The translations under genes were made by a program, and so were the position numbers. Source: Craspedostauros australis (Eukaryota; Bacillariophyta; Bacillariophyceae; Mastogloiales; Achnanthaceae). From it: a stretch of 64,000 nt of DNA. Under the pieces are notes generated by a model, which saw only the letters and a list, made by a program, of their open reading frames with translations, was not told where the DNA came from and did not search any database. The stretch is taken from NCBI GenBank assembly GCA_026770025.1, contig JAMXDE010000010.1:248001-312000 (forward strand), read 5' to 3'. Positions 22,950 through 35,006 of this stretch are shown here, in pieces (position 1 is the first letter of the stretch; each line of letters begins with the position of its first letter).

Positions 22950-23737
22950 TGTCAGGAATCGAGGGTGCGACTATGTCTTGTTATCCTAGATTGCCGCACC
23001 TCCCATAATACCAAAATAGACTGACCGATCTACCAAAGTCGGACACACTCCCAAGTCGATTGTGGACCTCCTCCTCTGTGTGTCAAGAGTATGACGGACG
23101 ACGGATAGACTAATGATGTGACATGTTTTGAGGTGATTGACGAACTGGCATGGCGAATGATGGATGAAAAAGGGAGACTGGAACACCGAAGTGTTCCAAG
23201 CACGAAGGCTGACCAGTTGACCTGAAACATCTATGCAAATACGCTATCACAGTTGAGTCGCTCAGAACCCAGAACATGATTACGTGACTGACAGAGAACC
23301 AGCGAAGGAGAACAAAGTGTGGACTGGAACATCATCGAAGGACTGGACCAATCGTGCCAGAACTCCATGTTCTGACCAAGTGTGATTGTCAATGAACATG
23401 TGAGAAGAGTGAGTGAACAACACAAAAGAGTGCACTGAACGAGTGATGGATGTCTGATGAGAAGAGAGTGAATCGAGCATCGGCATGCATGTATCTCAGG
23501 AGTGTAGGAGGACATCTCGACAGACGAGCATGATGAAATGCACTTGTCATGAGCAATGAGATGCGCATGATGGAGAGGGTTTGCTATGATGATTGTGAGG
23601 AGCAACTACAGGAGGCGATCAGCATCATCGTGGGCAAACGAGTCGAGGATTCAAGAAATGCATGTGTTGTTCTCACAGTTCTAAAACGGTACAGTTTAAT
23701 AAGCATTAGACTATACTATAACCCCGGATTTCCAACA
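22950..23737 (-). mobile_element. LTR-like repeat, copy 2 (788 bp)
   Basis: The same minus-strand ends as copy 1: TGTTGGAAATCCGGGG at 23737 and CGATTCCTGACA at 22950. No target duplication is visible (ACCAAG on one side, CCTGCA on the other), so a rearrangement or deletion followed insertion. It abuts the broken 5' end of the piggyBac remnant. Fossil, with no internal coding region. Confidence 0.75.
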
Positions 23738-23943
23738 CCTGCACACAAGCATGTCATCGCCATGGACAATCTATTCACTACAAAGACCGTCATTGAGAAG
23801 TCAAGGGAGATGGGAGTGGGTATTGTTGGAACAGCAAGGAATTGTCGTGGATTCCCTCTTCCACCGAGAAGACGTACGTAGGACCGGTACTAAAAAATTT
23901 ACGTAGAACGTGTACAATTACTACCGCAGAAAAAACATCGACC

Positions 23944-26274
23944 ATGGTGCGCACCGACGCAACAAACAGCTCCAGTGGAGCCAGCCCAACGCACCCCCGA
24001 GGTCAGCAGAGGGCACAGGGACGATCAAGACGAGGAGGCCGTCACAATGGTACCAAGGCCGCGGCGGGGCATGGAGGAGGAGGCCGGAAACAGGCCAGAG
24101 AAGCGAGCAGGAAAAAGGGAGCAAAAAACGACACCAAGTCGGGTGACATCCGTTGGATTTGGAGCCATGACCATGAGAAATCGTGGGGGGACATTCTCCT
24201 CGAACGAAATCTTTTGACGCGCGACGCCGAACCCTTCACTACGGCTACTGGCGAGGAAGGGGCACTCGATGAAACCATTGCCCATCTCAAGGAAGGTGCA
24301 CAAGACATCAACCGTGGCGTGACCCTCGAAGAGTGGATCGACGCATTCCAAGACGCGTATGACAATAAGCTCCACCCAGAAAACAACATCAACATCGTGG
24401 AACTCATGGTGCGGCTGGTGGCAACACCCAACATCTTCCCCAGACTGTGGGAAGCCGGAAGCATCAAGTCTACGCACGAGACGGCAGCATGGGTGGCAGC
24501 TCGGATTGTGTTCATGCGCTCCAAGGGCATCGAGTTCGACGGAGAAGAAGACACGACTACTTCCCCAAACCCAAAGAAAAAGAAGAAGCAACGCAAACCA
24601 AGACGCAAGGTCGTGGCATTTCCAAGGAAAGCGCCTAAGCCAGCACAGCTCCTCAGTGTGAATGACGTCCTAAGCGAATTCCACAAGACCTTTTTCGACA
24701 TCCGCCTGCCAATGGCGAGGGAGTCCAACGACCTTCTAATCAACCAAGTCATCGATGGCCTCAACGAAGTAAGGGCCTTCATTTTCAGAGCTGATCCCAA
24801 AGCGCAGATTGTGGCCTGGAGGAAGAGCAAGGAGATGCGACCATGGACGTCCAAGGATGTCCCTTGGACCGCCCGCGAGACGGTTAAACAGTTTACGGAG
24901 AGCTTGTACGCACGCACCGGATTCAGCACGTACACAAGGATCTGGGTGGCCCACAAGGCCGACGTTGAAGTATTCGACGACGACGGTACTCTTCAGGCTG
25001 CAGCTATCACGTTCTCCAAGTCAGACATCCAAGAGCACAACATCGTGACGGCAGGGTGGTTGTTCGGGAGTCACAGTACTACCAACAACGACGATCTTGC
25101 AGAGGTCATTAACGCGAGCGAACTGGTGAAGGGGAACTTCAAGGCCCAGTTACGAATGAAGGAGATTCAACTGGTCAACAAAAGGAACCGTCCAAAGGAC
25201 ACAAGTGACTATCGCAGTCGACCACGCGCCACCCATGTGATGAGCGGGTCCTCGAAGACACAAATGTGCCGAATCGCAATGAAGGAGCTCTTCAATAACC
25301 GGTCGGAGACCGTGCGACTGTTGGGCAAACAGATGCGATTCATGCCGGACGCGATGGACGCCAGGTTCGAGCATCCCCCATCCGAGTTGGCCAGCCTGAG
25401 CAAGATGGCGGCCCACCAACAAGAGTTCGAAAAAGAAATGAAGGTCCAAGGAGTGCACTCCATCATGCAGTTGGATGTGGAGATTCCCATCTGGAGATTG
25501 ACTCTCCGCAAAGTGATCATGAATCTCAGGTCGTTCGACGACCCGGACTACTCCCTTTTCGTGTCTGTCGATAAGGATAGAAGCGATTGGACTCAGACCT
25601 TCTTCGTCTTCCACCCGAAGCGAAGAGTCGAAGCACAGGAGCTGATCTCGAAGCTGCCGTTCTTCTGCTACAAGAAATTGGACTACCGCTGCCAAGGATG
25701 GTTCACCCCCCATGCGTGGGCTCAGAACGAGCACTATGACGTTGACTGGGAGACGGGGCTCGTCCTCAGTAAGGAGGAACAAGAAATGGGACAAATGGTG
25801 CAAGCCGGTCCCAGATTCTTGGACCTGGATGCTGAAGAGGCCGCAGGCATGACTCTGGCTGAGATGGGATGGGAAGGATACGTAGACGAGGCAGGCAAGA
25901 TGAAGCCCGTCCCGCTTCTCCATTTCGAAGTGGAACTCACGACAAACCCAAGAACACAGAACGGGGACAATTACACTGTGGGCACTTTCGCCACAGCTTC
26001 CCCAGCTCAACAGGCGAGTCACGTGGCCCAAGCCATATCGAAGGCAGCTACGAACAAGAACGACAACCCAGACGCATTCGTGTCAGACCCCACGGCCAAG
26101 ACCGACTTCGACGTGGACCACCCCCAACCAATTGCGGAAGAGGAGGAAGGTGATGAACAGCCAAGCGCTGACGACTCCCAATCAAACGACGACGCGGTCG
26201 GAAAAAGCAGCGATAACATGGACACGAGTTCCGACAAATCTGACAGCGGTGGCGAGGCCACAATCCAAGCATAG
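23944..26274 (+). CDS. LINE ORF1 protein (776 residues)
   Basis: The start is the ATG at 23944 in an ACCATGG context; the frame is open further upstream, but that part belongs to the host piggyBac sequence. The first 70 residues are basic and Gly/Arg/Ser-rich, fitting RNA binding, and two further basic patches (KKKKKQRKPRRK) lie near 200. The central part is folded-looking but I recognise no RRM or CCHC knuckle, so it is not a classic ORF1p. The last 60 residues are strongly acidic and Ser-rich (SDNMDTSSDKSDSGGEA). The expected role is packaging element RNA into a particle for target-primed reverse transcription. The frame is intact. Confidence 0.8.
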   Translation: MVRTDATNSSSGASPTHPRGQQRAQGRSRRGGRHNGTKAAAGHGGGGRKQAREASRKKGAKNDTKSGDIRWIWSHDHEKSWGDILLERNLLTRDAEPFTTATGEEGALDETIAHLKEGAQDINRGVTLEEWIDAFQDAYDNKLHPENNINIVELMVRLVATPNIFPRLWEAGSIKSTHETAAWVAARIVFMRSKGIEFDGEEDTTTSPNPKKKKKQRKPRRKVVAFPRKAPKPAQLLSVNDVLSEFHKTFFDIRLPMARESNDLLINQVIDGLNEVRAFIFRADPKAQIVAWRKSKEMRPWTSKDVPWTARETVKQFTESLYARTGFSTYTRIWVAHKADVEVFDDDGTLQAAAITFSKSDIQEHNIVTAGWLFGSHSTTNNDDLAEVINASELVKGNFKAQLRMKEIQLVNKRNRPKDTSDYRSRPRATHVMSGSSKTQMCRIAMKELFNNRSETVRLLGKQMRFMPDAMDARFEHPPSELASLSKMAAHQQEFEKEMKVQGVHSIMQLDVEIPIWRLTLRKVIMNLRSFDDPDYSLFVSVDKDRSDWTQTFFVFHPKRRVEAQELISKLPFFCYKKLDYRCQGWFTPHAWAQNEHYDVDWETGLVLSKEEQEMGQMVQAGPRFLDLDAEEAAGMTLAEMGWEGYVDEAGKMKPVPLLHFEVELTTNPRTQNGDNYTVGTFATASPAQQASHVAQAISKAATNKNDNPDAFVSDPTAKTDFDVDHPQPIAEEEEGDEQPSADDSQSNDDAVGKSSDNMDTSSDKSDSGGEATIQA

Positions 26275-26888
26275 TCGGCGAAGGAACGGAGGACGCACCT
26301 TACCCGCGAGAGTAAGGAGCGACCGCAGACGGATCGCCAGCAAAAAGGCGAGAGATCCGACGGGATCACTAACGAAAGACTATAGCAACCAAAGGTTCCG
26401 ACACAACAAAGTCCAACTAATCAGAGACTGCCGCAACCACCATACCAAAGATCACAGCATCGAAAACACACGGCAAGCGCGCGACAGCAACAACACAACA
26501 ACGATAAAAAAGGGGGGAGGAGAGGGAAAGTCGACAACGGCAAAAACGGCAGCAAAGACTACGACATCGGCGACAGTGAAAGCGTGGTGTCAAAAAAGCA
26601 GTAATCACAACAACGCCATCAACGACGATAACTTCACCAACCGTAACAGCAACGGCAACAACAACAATAACAGCATCAATAACAACAGCAACAGCAACAG
26701 CAACAACAACAACGACAACAACAACAACAACAACAACAACCAAGCGCAACGGCGACAGCAATAGCCACAGCGATAACAGCAGCAATAGCCAAGGCAACAG
26801 CTACTGCAACGGCACCAGCAGAGGCTTTCACGGTCACAACGACTACAACAGCGACAACGTCAACGTCAACGACGACGACACAGCCAAC
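26275..26888 (+). other. LINE inter-ORF spacer with CAA/AAC triplet tract
   Basis: About 610 bp between ORF1 and ORF2, with CAA/CAG/AAC triplets from about 26650 to 26790. A second frame overlapping the end of ORF1 and reading into this region is Asn-rich low complexity and probably not a protein. The unstructured A/C-rich sequence could help ORF2 translation by reinitiation or internal entry; that is speculation. Confidence 0.5.
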
Positions 26889-29800
26889 ATGAGTGCGACG
26901 GCAGCCGGCCAAACGGCAAGAGAGGAGTCAGCAAGTAGGCTAAACGATGCTTGCGGAGATGTGATGAACACGAAGACCGACAACGAAATCAGAGTGGTCT
27001 TCCAGAATGCGTCTCAAATCCCTCAACACGCATACCAACAGAAGAACGAGGAGATCATCGAATTCATACGGCGGTCCCAATTGGATGTTCTGACAATGGC
27101 GGAGACCAACCTGCGATGGAACCACGTTCAGCCCGCCGACCAATGGGAAGAAAGGGTTCGTGGGAAGGTCAAGCGATCTAAACACGTGTTCTCGTATAAC
27201 CTACATGAGCCAGGCCGAGAACCATGTCTCTACGGAGGCACGGGCATTGTTCTGACCGAACAGCTGGCTGCAAGAACATTCAACTTCGGCGTGGACACCA
27301 CGGGGTTGGGGAGATGGTCATGGTCAAGAGTGGAAGGCAAGCGGAACAAGACGGTGAGAGTAATTGCGGCCTACAGGCCCTGCAAGTCCACCTCAGGGGA
27401 CACCACAGTGTGGAACCAACAAGCGCATGCACTACAAGCTCAAGGCAGAACCGAGGACCCACACGAAGCGTGGATAAAGGATCTCCAACATCAAGTGAGA
27501 GAATGGACGGTGTCAGGTGACTCGATAGTTCTCGGAGTTGATCTTAACGAAGATACGGATGAGGGGAGCACAGCTCAGGCCCTTACAGCCGTCGGACTGA
27601 AGAACGCAGTCCTGGAACGCATCGGTGACGGCGCCAGAAGGGCCACACAACAGCGGAACCAAACCAATACGCCCATCGACGCGATTTATGTGTCGGAAGG
27701 TGTCGAGATCGTACGCGCAGGCTACTCAGGGTTTGGCGAGGCCATTCCCTCAGACCACAGGGCGATCTGGGTGGACCTCAGCTTTCGCCAGTTACTGGGG
27801 ATTGGGGTCCAACGAGTGAAATCCACTTCGCCAAGACGGCTGGTGCTTAGCAACCCCAACGTGGTGCGCAGGTACAACGAGATGGTTCTTCAAGAGTACG
27901 GGAAACACAACGTGCACCAGCGGGCCATGCATCTGTTCACCAAAGCCAAGGCACAGGGATGGCAAATAAGCCCCGCCCAAAGACGGGCCTTCGATGGGCT
28001 GATGACCCAGATCTACCAAATCAGACGATATGCTGAAAAGCGTAGTCGAAAGTTGACCATGGGAGAAGTTGCCTGGTCACCCGAGATGCAGACCGCCCGA
28101 CACCAGGTGCGGCACTGGTCCATTGAGGTGAAACACTGGCGAGGAGTGAAGACCAGCTCGTCTCTCAGAGCTCGCCTTCGGCTACAGGCCGGTAGCGAGG
28201 GGGCGGAGTCCTTGGAAGCGGCCTTACAAGCCCAAGCAGAGGCCTATAAAGCCTACTACCGGCTGAAGAAGGAGCACAAGCAGGCCAGACACAACCACCT
28301 GGTCGAACTTGCCCGACAGCGGCACGACAGCCGTGAGCAGGAGTATGAAACAGCCATCAAGACTCTCATGAACCGGGAGCGTCAACGTGAACAGGCCGGA
28401 CGCCTCCGGGCAGTATTCGGTAGAGGCAAGTCCATGACTACGAAGGTCCTCTTTACAGACGAAGACGGAGCGATCCACGAGTGCACGGAACAAGACGAAA
28501 TTGTGGAGGCGTGCATCATTGAGAACAAGCGCAGATTCTCGCAAGCCAAGGATACCCCGTGCATGACAGGAAGAGGCCGGCAGGTGATGGACAAGATCTG
28601 GAACCCGGCGACGGCCACGGAGCTTCTGCGAGGGGATTCCCGGTCGCAATTCGACCACCCGCTCTGGAGCTGTCTCATGCAGGCCTTGGAGCCAGTGTCG
28701 TACCAAACGGACGAGTTGACGGTGAAAGAACATGTCAAAGCGTGGCGCAAGCAGACGGAGCTAACCAACTCCGAGCCTAGTGGACCCCATTTCGGCCACT
28801 ACAAGGCGGCATCATACGACACCACCCTCTCCGAAGTGGACATGGCCATGCGGGAAATACCATATCAGACTGGTTTCTCCCCGATAGAATGGCAGCGCAT
28901 CACGGATGTGGAGATCCTGAAGAAGGCCCAAGTTTTCAACATTGAAAAAATGAGGACTATACAACTGATGGACTCACAGTTCAACTTGAACAATAAGCGT
29001 CTGGGGAAACAGATGATGGCCACAGCGGAAGCGCAAGGGTGGCTCTCGGACTTCCAATTCGGGAGTCGCAAGCGGCGATCAGCAATCAGCGCAGCCTTGA
29101 ACAAGCAGCTGACGATCGACATCGGCAAGCAAAAGAAAGTGCCAATATGGTTCTGTTCTAACGACGCCAAGTTGTGCTATGACCGTATCGTGCCCAACTT
29201 TGCGGCCACCGCGATGATGGCGGCAGGTGCCAATCCAGCGGCGACGAGGTGCATGTTCCAAACGCTACGGGACGCAAGTCACCGCATCAGTACGGCCTTT
29301 GGAGTATCCAATAGGTCCTATCAAAGCGGGCCGGATTGCAGTATGCACGGCATAGGACAAGGCAACGGAGCGGGGCCCGCCATATGGGCGGTGATCAGCT
29401 CGGTCATGTTCAAAGCCATGAAGCTTCGGGGACACAAGCAGACCATCGAATACCCCGAAGGGACCGGTGCATTTGACTTACTGGGATCGGCCTTTGTGAA
29501 CGATACCGACCTGGTGACCCTCGGCATTTGGGACAGCACTACCCCCGCGAGCTTCGCCCGGATGGTGCAAGACTGGAGCGGCCTCTTGAGGGTTACAGGT
29601 GGTGCTATTGTTCCCTCGAAGTCGGCGTGGTGGTCCATGAGGCCACGGTTCGAGGAAGGTCGGTGGACGTGGGACGACGGGGATGAGCAAGAGGAAATCG
29701 TCATCGTAGATGGGGACGGCGCCAACAGCGCGATCCCTCGCAAGACGATTACCGAACCTCTGTTCACCCTCGGCGTTTTCCTGACGTTTGACGGCGTCGA

Positions 29801-32800
29801 TGACCAGCAGGTCCAGGTGCTGCGGAAGAAGTCGGAGGACTTCGCGGGACGGATGCGTCACGCTCAACTGTCTCCGGCAGACGCCAAGTCGGCCCTCACA
29901 CTGCGATTCATCAAGTCCATTGAGTACGTGATGGGAGTTTCGCAACTCACGCGCCATCAGTGGCGGCGCATCATGGCCCCAGCACTCTTGGCGGCCCTCC
30001 CAAAGATGGGATGCGCAAGAACGTTCCCACGAGACTTGGTGTACGCTCCAGTCTCCCTCGGGGGATTGGGCGTCCCAAATCCGGTCCACCGGCAAGTGAT
30101 CAAGCAACTGCAATTGCTTTTCGACGAGGTGCATGGCGACACGTCCACAGGGCGAATGCTCGTGTGCTCCATACAGGCGATCAAGGCAGAGCTGGGTATC
30201 GGAGGTTCTCTGTTCTCACAACCGTTCGACCAACTGCACCAGTGCGTGACGCCCTGCTGGGTTAAAGGTCTGTGGCAACAACTCCAGGACACAGGGATCG
30301 GAGTCATTGAGACCACGGAATCGATTGCCCTACAGCGTGACGGGGACGAGTTCCTCGTCCTGATGTGGCTGCGTGCGGGGGTGAAAGGCGCCACGCTCTA
30401 TCACCTGAACATGTGCCGACGACAGCTCGGGGTCGCACGAATGTCCGACATTGTTACTGCCGCGGGATCTGCGCTGGTGGTCGGGGCCATGGAAGGTCAA
30501 GACGTTCCAGTCCGAGGACAGCTGTGGGCTCGATGGCCGGATCGGCTGCCCAGTGGATGGTGGAAAGAGTGGCGGAGGTGGTGCAAGTCCTTGTGTTACC
30601 GAGGACGCATGCTCCAGAGCCCTCTCAGGAAGTGGTTCGAGGACGATGGATCGTGGCAGTGGTGGAAGGCAGCCTTGACTGAGGAGATTTACGACGCATA
30701 TTCGGACCCTGTACGGGTGTTTGTACTGGTGACCCGACGTCGGACAAGGCAGGCCAAGTACCGGCTACAAGGATCCGTCCAGGTTCTCCCGGAGCTAATG
30801 CATCGAGTGTCGGTCGTTATTACCGAACAAGGGATCACTTGGGACCGAAGGATCGGTCTACATCGCGAGCCTGATGCACAGCCATCGAGCTACGATCCGG
30901 TGGAAGACCTCGGAGGGGATTCCGATTTTGGCCAGATGCTGGAGGCGGCGAGACACCACAAGCTGGTGGTGGTGAGCGACGGGTCGTTCAAGGATGCAAG
31001 GGGCACTTCGTGCTCCATCATGTTCGACCTCCGTTCCCAACAACACGTATTAGCGCACGCTAAATCTCTAACAATAGCGACACCCGTCGACCAATCAGAA
31101 ATCTCCACTTTTCTTACCTTTTCCGTTCCGAACGGAAATTTTGGTCGAAAATCCGTTGTGTCAAATTTGTGTCGCATTTCGCGTCGCAGGAATCGTTTTC
31201 CCGTCAAACACAGTTCCAAAATGTCGCGGAAATTGATTTCTTGCCAAGATGGACCAATCTGCCCAATCAGGACAGACTTGGATCTTGGGTGTGACACGTG
31301 CGAATCTTGCCATGACCTTCTCAAGTGAATACGATCAATCGTGTGATCGTACTACTAGCAACATCGTGAGAAGACGTAATTCACAACACGGGCTATCGCG
31401 GTGTTTTGTTCATTGACCTTTTGCACCTCATCTTCACGCAGTAACACGCACATTTGTCGTGTTGTCTCCGTGTTAATTTTACTTGCAATTGCATGAGATC
31501 ATGTCATGCCTCTCTCATGCTCACAGTTCTCAAGAAACCATCTTGTGAGCTCGCCCGCATTCCAACTACCATACGAATAATACAGTAAACAAACACTCTC
31601 CTCACCAACAACAACGACTTGATCACTCTACGTTCTCGGTGCGGAATCCCATCCTTGATTTCGTTCTAACAACACGTGGCGTGCAACACTTTTGTGCCAG
31701 GCCCAGCGTCAGTACACAGCTCTTACCGCAGCGAACTTGCCGGAATCTGGGCTTCATTGGAAATGCTTGCCATGATTCCGGAACTGGACGAAGCGTGCAC
31801 CGTGACGCTGGCACTCGACGGCCTTCAGGCCCTCCGTCAAGCCCAATCCGACACCATTAGCCCAGGCCAACGCGACTGGGACATCCTTGTCGAAATACGC
31901 CGGTTGAGGCAACGCCTACGGGCAACCCTCAAATGGGAGTGGGTCAGAGGACACCAAGACGACACGGGTAAGGACCTTACGATGCTGGAGAAGCTCAATG
32001 TGGAGCGCGACAAACGCGCCAAGGCGTTCTGGGGAGCGACAGTCCCCCGGCGACGAGCACGACAGTGGTCATCAGCAACAGACCGATGGACCCTCACAGT
32101 CAGCGATCAACACTACTCCCACGTGGGTCAAAGTGAGCTCTACAAGACACTGCAGGCGTCTGACTCTCTTCGATACTGGAAGAAGAAGTTCGAGTGGACG
32201 AGGGGTGCGACAAGACAGGTCGACTGGGAAGTGTACCAAGGCGCTCGAGCAGCAAGGAATAACCAGGCCACGTCGAAATTTGTTACGAAGTGGTCCTCCG
32301 GTTTTGTGGGCGTCGGGCGAAAGATGCAGCAGATGGGCCAGCAAGAGTCCTCCACCTGCCAGTTCTGTGGCGCCGAGGAGACGACACAGCACGTCCTGCG
32401 CTGCAAGGAGCACGAGACAGCGTGGAGCCTTGCGACTGAGGAACTTATCGATCGCATGGTGACTATTGGGTCAGCCCCAAGGCTGGTGTCAGGAATGAGG
32501 GTAGGAATGGCCCGCTGGCGGCGACGCCAGAAGCCGCAGAGCACCCAAGGAGACATCGGGTGGTACCCCTTGTTGCTGGGGTTCCTACACAAGGATTGGC
32601 GAAAACAGCAGTCTCAATGGATGGAGCATCACGAATGCGTCTTCCCGGACGCGGCAGCATGGACGAAGGAAGTGATCCGGTGGGTCTGGAAGGTTCCCTG
32701 GAGTGTTTGGGTGGCGCGCAACAAGAAGGTGCACGACGGCGAGCAGCACCCGTCACTGGCGGAGCTGCGGCGGCAAGTGCGACGGATCGCGGCAAGCGCC

Positions 32801-32992
32801 AGCCAGGACATGAACGAGTCCGAGATGGTTCTCCTGCGGGAGGGCTCTCAGATGGAATATGGAACGGAGTCGCAGATGCGGCAGTGGATACATGACATGC
32901 AGGAGGTGCATTCCAAGGTGGCCGCCCGGCGACGGGCGCGCACCATGCAGAATGAACGGCGGCTGATGAGTAACTGGCTGGGCCTAGCATGA
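26889..32992 (+). CDS. LINE ORF2 polyprotein: endonuclease, reverse transcriptase, RNase H, zinc finger (split by an insert)
   Basis: The start is ATG 26889. The endonuclease spans about residues 30-300: VVFQNASQIP, LTMAETNLRW, SIVLGVDLNED and SDHRAIW with its catalytic His. The RT spans about 600-930, with SNDAKLCYDRIV (first Asp) and GIGQGNGAGPAIW; the catalytic box reads AFVNDTDLV, with Asn871 where the family has Asp (AAC for GAC). RNase H follows: VVSDGSFKDARG, then SYRSELAGIWA, ALDGLQAL and WVRGHQDD. A zf-RVT finger, CQFCGAEETTQHVLRC, comes next. A 629-bp insert (31049-31677) interrupts the RNase H. Without it the frame is continuous for 1824 residues. The insert and the RT substitution mean this copy cannot move by itself. 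Confidence 0.88.
31049..31677 (+). mobile_element. 629-bp non-autonomous insertion inside LINE ORF2
   Basis: The insert is bounded by 10-bp direct repeats AACAACACGT (31039-31048 and 31668-31677), and leaving it out restores the RNase H frame exactly. It starts ATTAGCGCACGC and ends near GATTTCGTTCT. I see no terminal inverted repeats, no tail and no coding frame of note. A 9-10-bp target duplication is typical of Mutator-like elements, so a MULE without obvious TIRs is the best guess, weakly held. Confidence 0.75.
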
Positions 32993-34065
32993 TTCGGGTG
33001 TTCGACGGCTCGCTCGAAACCCGGTCCTACGGGGCCGGCGGAGGCGAGGGTAAAGCTTACAGGGCGCATTTCTAATGTAATCATTGAGTTATTATTATTG
33101 TCGTGGATTCCCTCCCAAGGAAATGAAGGACATTGAAGATGAGCGCTTCAACTCTCTGTACATCTGGACAGAGAGCGACAAGTATGTCATTACTCGATGG
33201 GTGGATAACAATGTGGTGCTCATGGTAAGTACGGTCCATTATGGAAATGAGACACTCGCAAAGAATCGACATTGACCACGACAGACCACAACGAACAAAA
33301 AACATCTGAGAACTGTCTGGGGTGATGACTGGAATGCTGCAATCAAGATCCCAAGAATGATCGATGACTACAATCATTGGATGGGAGGGGTGGATTGGTG
33401 CGATCAGCTTATCGCATACTACCGACCAAATCTGCGGTGTTGAAGGGTATGGATGCCAATCATGTTTCACCTGCTCGACATACTGAGGGTGAACTCATGG
33501 ATCGCACACAGCCACCTTGTGGAGGAGGAGAATCGAATGGATCACAAATCATATGGCTTGGCGATGGTGGAAGCGCTGGTGCGAAAAGCAAGGACGTGCG
33601 AAGGTCGCGGCACAAGGAGGGCAGGGAGAATCCCAAAGGAGCTAAGAACAAGGACGAGGATGAGCAGTACCCAACCAGAACTAAGCGCGGACAGGTTCAT
33701 GGGGGTGTATTCAGACCACAGACAGATAATCGACGAGGATGGTAAGCAACAACTTTGCCAATATTGCTGCTACTTGAAGGCCACAAATAAAATTACTGGC
33801 CTAGAAAGAAACACCCCAAAAAGGGTCAAACGGATCTACAGCTTATGCGGAGTCCATATCTGCAAGGAACATTGGGGTGTCTACCATGGAAGGTGTTGAA
33901 CTAAGGTAAAACATAATTTCAGTGGTTTCCAACGATAGCACTAGTAAACGATGGTACAGATTTAGTTTTCACGTAGGCCGTGGTAGGACAAACACGTTCA
34001 AAATTTAACACGGTGTCGAGATAAACGATATAATAGTGCACTTATCTCTGGGTCATGAAGGGATA

Positions 34066-34875
34066 TGTCAGGAATCGGGTGTTCTGAAACACCATATTGC
34101 CGCACCTCCCAAGAGTAAGGAGTCGAATGTAATGATATTATACATTAACGCAACTCCCACATTGGATCTTTGTGACAGAAAATGTGAGCTACACGTGTCT
34201 TGCGGTTGAGAACGCCACGTGCCGAATGCGAACCAGACTTTGCCGTTCGTTACCTCAATGCAGGAATGTGAATCACACGTGGATGTCGCAGGGATCAGGG
34301 ATGTTGGAATCGTGACCAACAAATACACGCAACTACAGCCCCCATGTCGCAACCAATGAGAAAAGAGTACTTGAGAAAGGCCGATGTCACGAAGAGTGAG
34401 ATGGCCTGTGAACGGATCAGCAATGACGAACCTGCGAAGAGCCAGTGAAGTGATCGGTGAAGTAATTGGAGAAACGATCGGTTAAGCATCGGAGATGATC
34501 GGAGATGTGTGATGATGAGGATCTGAGAGAGCCCCATCCAAGGTGTTCCTGTGACAAATAGGGATCGTGATCTGATCGAATGGACCGAGCTGTGTGATGC
34601 CTACGACTCGGCAATGTCTAAGGCAACGAAACTATCAGTGGAGGACAACGTGCTTTTGTGCACGAACATGGGATACTCGGTGGTGCATGCATGTCCATGA
34701 TGAATTTGTGATGAATGCAAGATGGATGCGTGCTAGACCAACAGAGGGACCCATGGAGATCTCAGGAGGAGATCGGACTTTGAAGTTGAGAGCAATGAAG
34801 AGCTCACAGTTCAGAGAAGTAGATTCTAGCAAACAATTAGCTTTCTACTATCACCACCACCCCGGATTTCCAACA
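34066..34875 (-). mobile_element. LTR-like repeat, copy 3 (810 bp)
   Basis: Minus-strand ends TGTTGGAAATCCGGGG (at 34875) and CGATTCCTGACA (at 34066). Over most of its length it matches copy 4 in inverted orientation (right part of 35007-35929). No target duplication is seen: one flank is the piggyBac 3' side, the other is tandem-unit A sequence. It marks the point where the right inverted-repeat arm stops. Fossil. Confidence 0.75.
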
Positions 34876-34894
34876 AACATGAACATGGAATATT

Positions 34895-34926
<32 letters not shown>

Positions 34927-35006
34927 TAGCAGCGAGAGAGCATCTCACGTACTGACTCATTGTCGGAGACCCAATCTACAAAACAGACAGACGTGCCAAG
35001 AGCATC

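Larger units (their letters stand above)
23859..33096 (+). mobile_element. Non-LTR retrotransposon (LINE) with ORF1, ORF2 and RNase H, 9.2 kb
   Basis: The element lies between identical 18-bp target duplications (ATTGTCGTGGATTCCCTC at 23841-23858 and 33097-33114) inside a piggyBac gene, and ends in a short TTA-repeat tail. It carries a 5' UTR of 85 bp, ORF1 (23944-26274), an A/C-rich spacer, ORF2 (26889-32992) and a 104-bp 3' UTR. Perfect target duplications and nearly intact ORFs suggest a fairly young insertion. An endonuclease of the APE/EEP type, an RT and a C-terminal RNase H with a zinc finger place it among RNase H-bearing LINEs (I/R1/Tad/Ambal group). Assigning it to the diatom Ambal clade is a guess. 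A later 629-bp insert splits ORF2. Confidence 0.93.
23738..34065 (+). mobile_element. piggyBac-family DNA transposon remnant, split by a LINE
   Basis: The left piece (23738-23858) encodes HVIAMDNLFTTKTVIEKSRE and VGIVGTARNCRGFP, the piggyBac transposase segment around its second catalytic Asp. The right piece (33097-33899) continues with KEMKDIEDERFNSLYIWTES, DDYNHWMGGVDWCDQLIAYY (the conserved GVD motif) and a C-terminal cysteine-rich finger, CQYCC...CGVHICKEHWGVYH. The two pieces are in frame with each other once the LINE and one target duplication are set aside. The N-terminal half, with the first Asp, is missing at the LTR-like border 23737/23738. Two in-frame stops lie in the right piece (33273 and near 33438). 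33900-34065 is probably the 3' flank of the element. It is dead. Confidence 0.82.

Noticed and set aside
26132-26912. Asn-rich plus-strand and Val-rich minus-strand open frames between the LINE genes
   Set aside because: Both are readings of one CAA/AAC triplet tract.
31049-31677. The 629-bp insert read as an intron of ORF2
   Set aside because: No GT-AG pair lies at positions that would restore the frame; the 10-bp direct repeats explain it as an insertion.
22950-34875. LTR-like copies 2 and 3 as the two ends of one complete LTR element around the piggyBac sequence
   Set aside because: They point the same way, but the outer flanks share no target duplication and the sequence between is piggyBac and LINE, not a retroelement interior.
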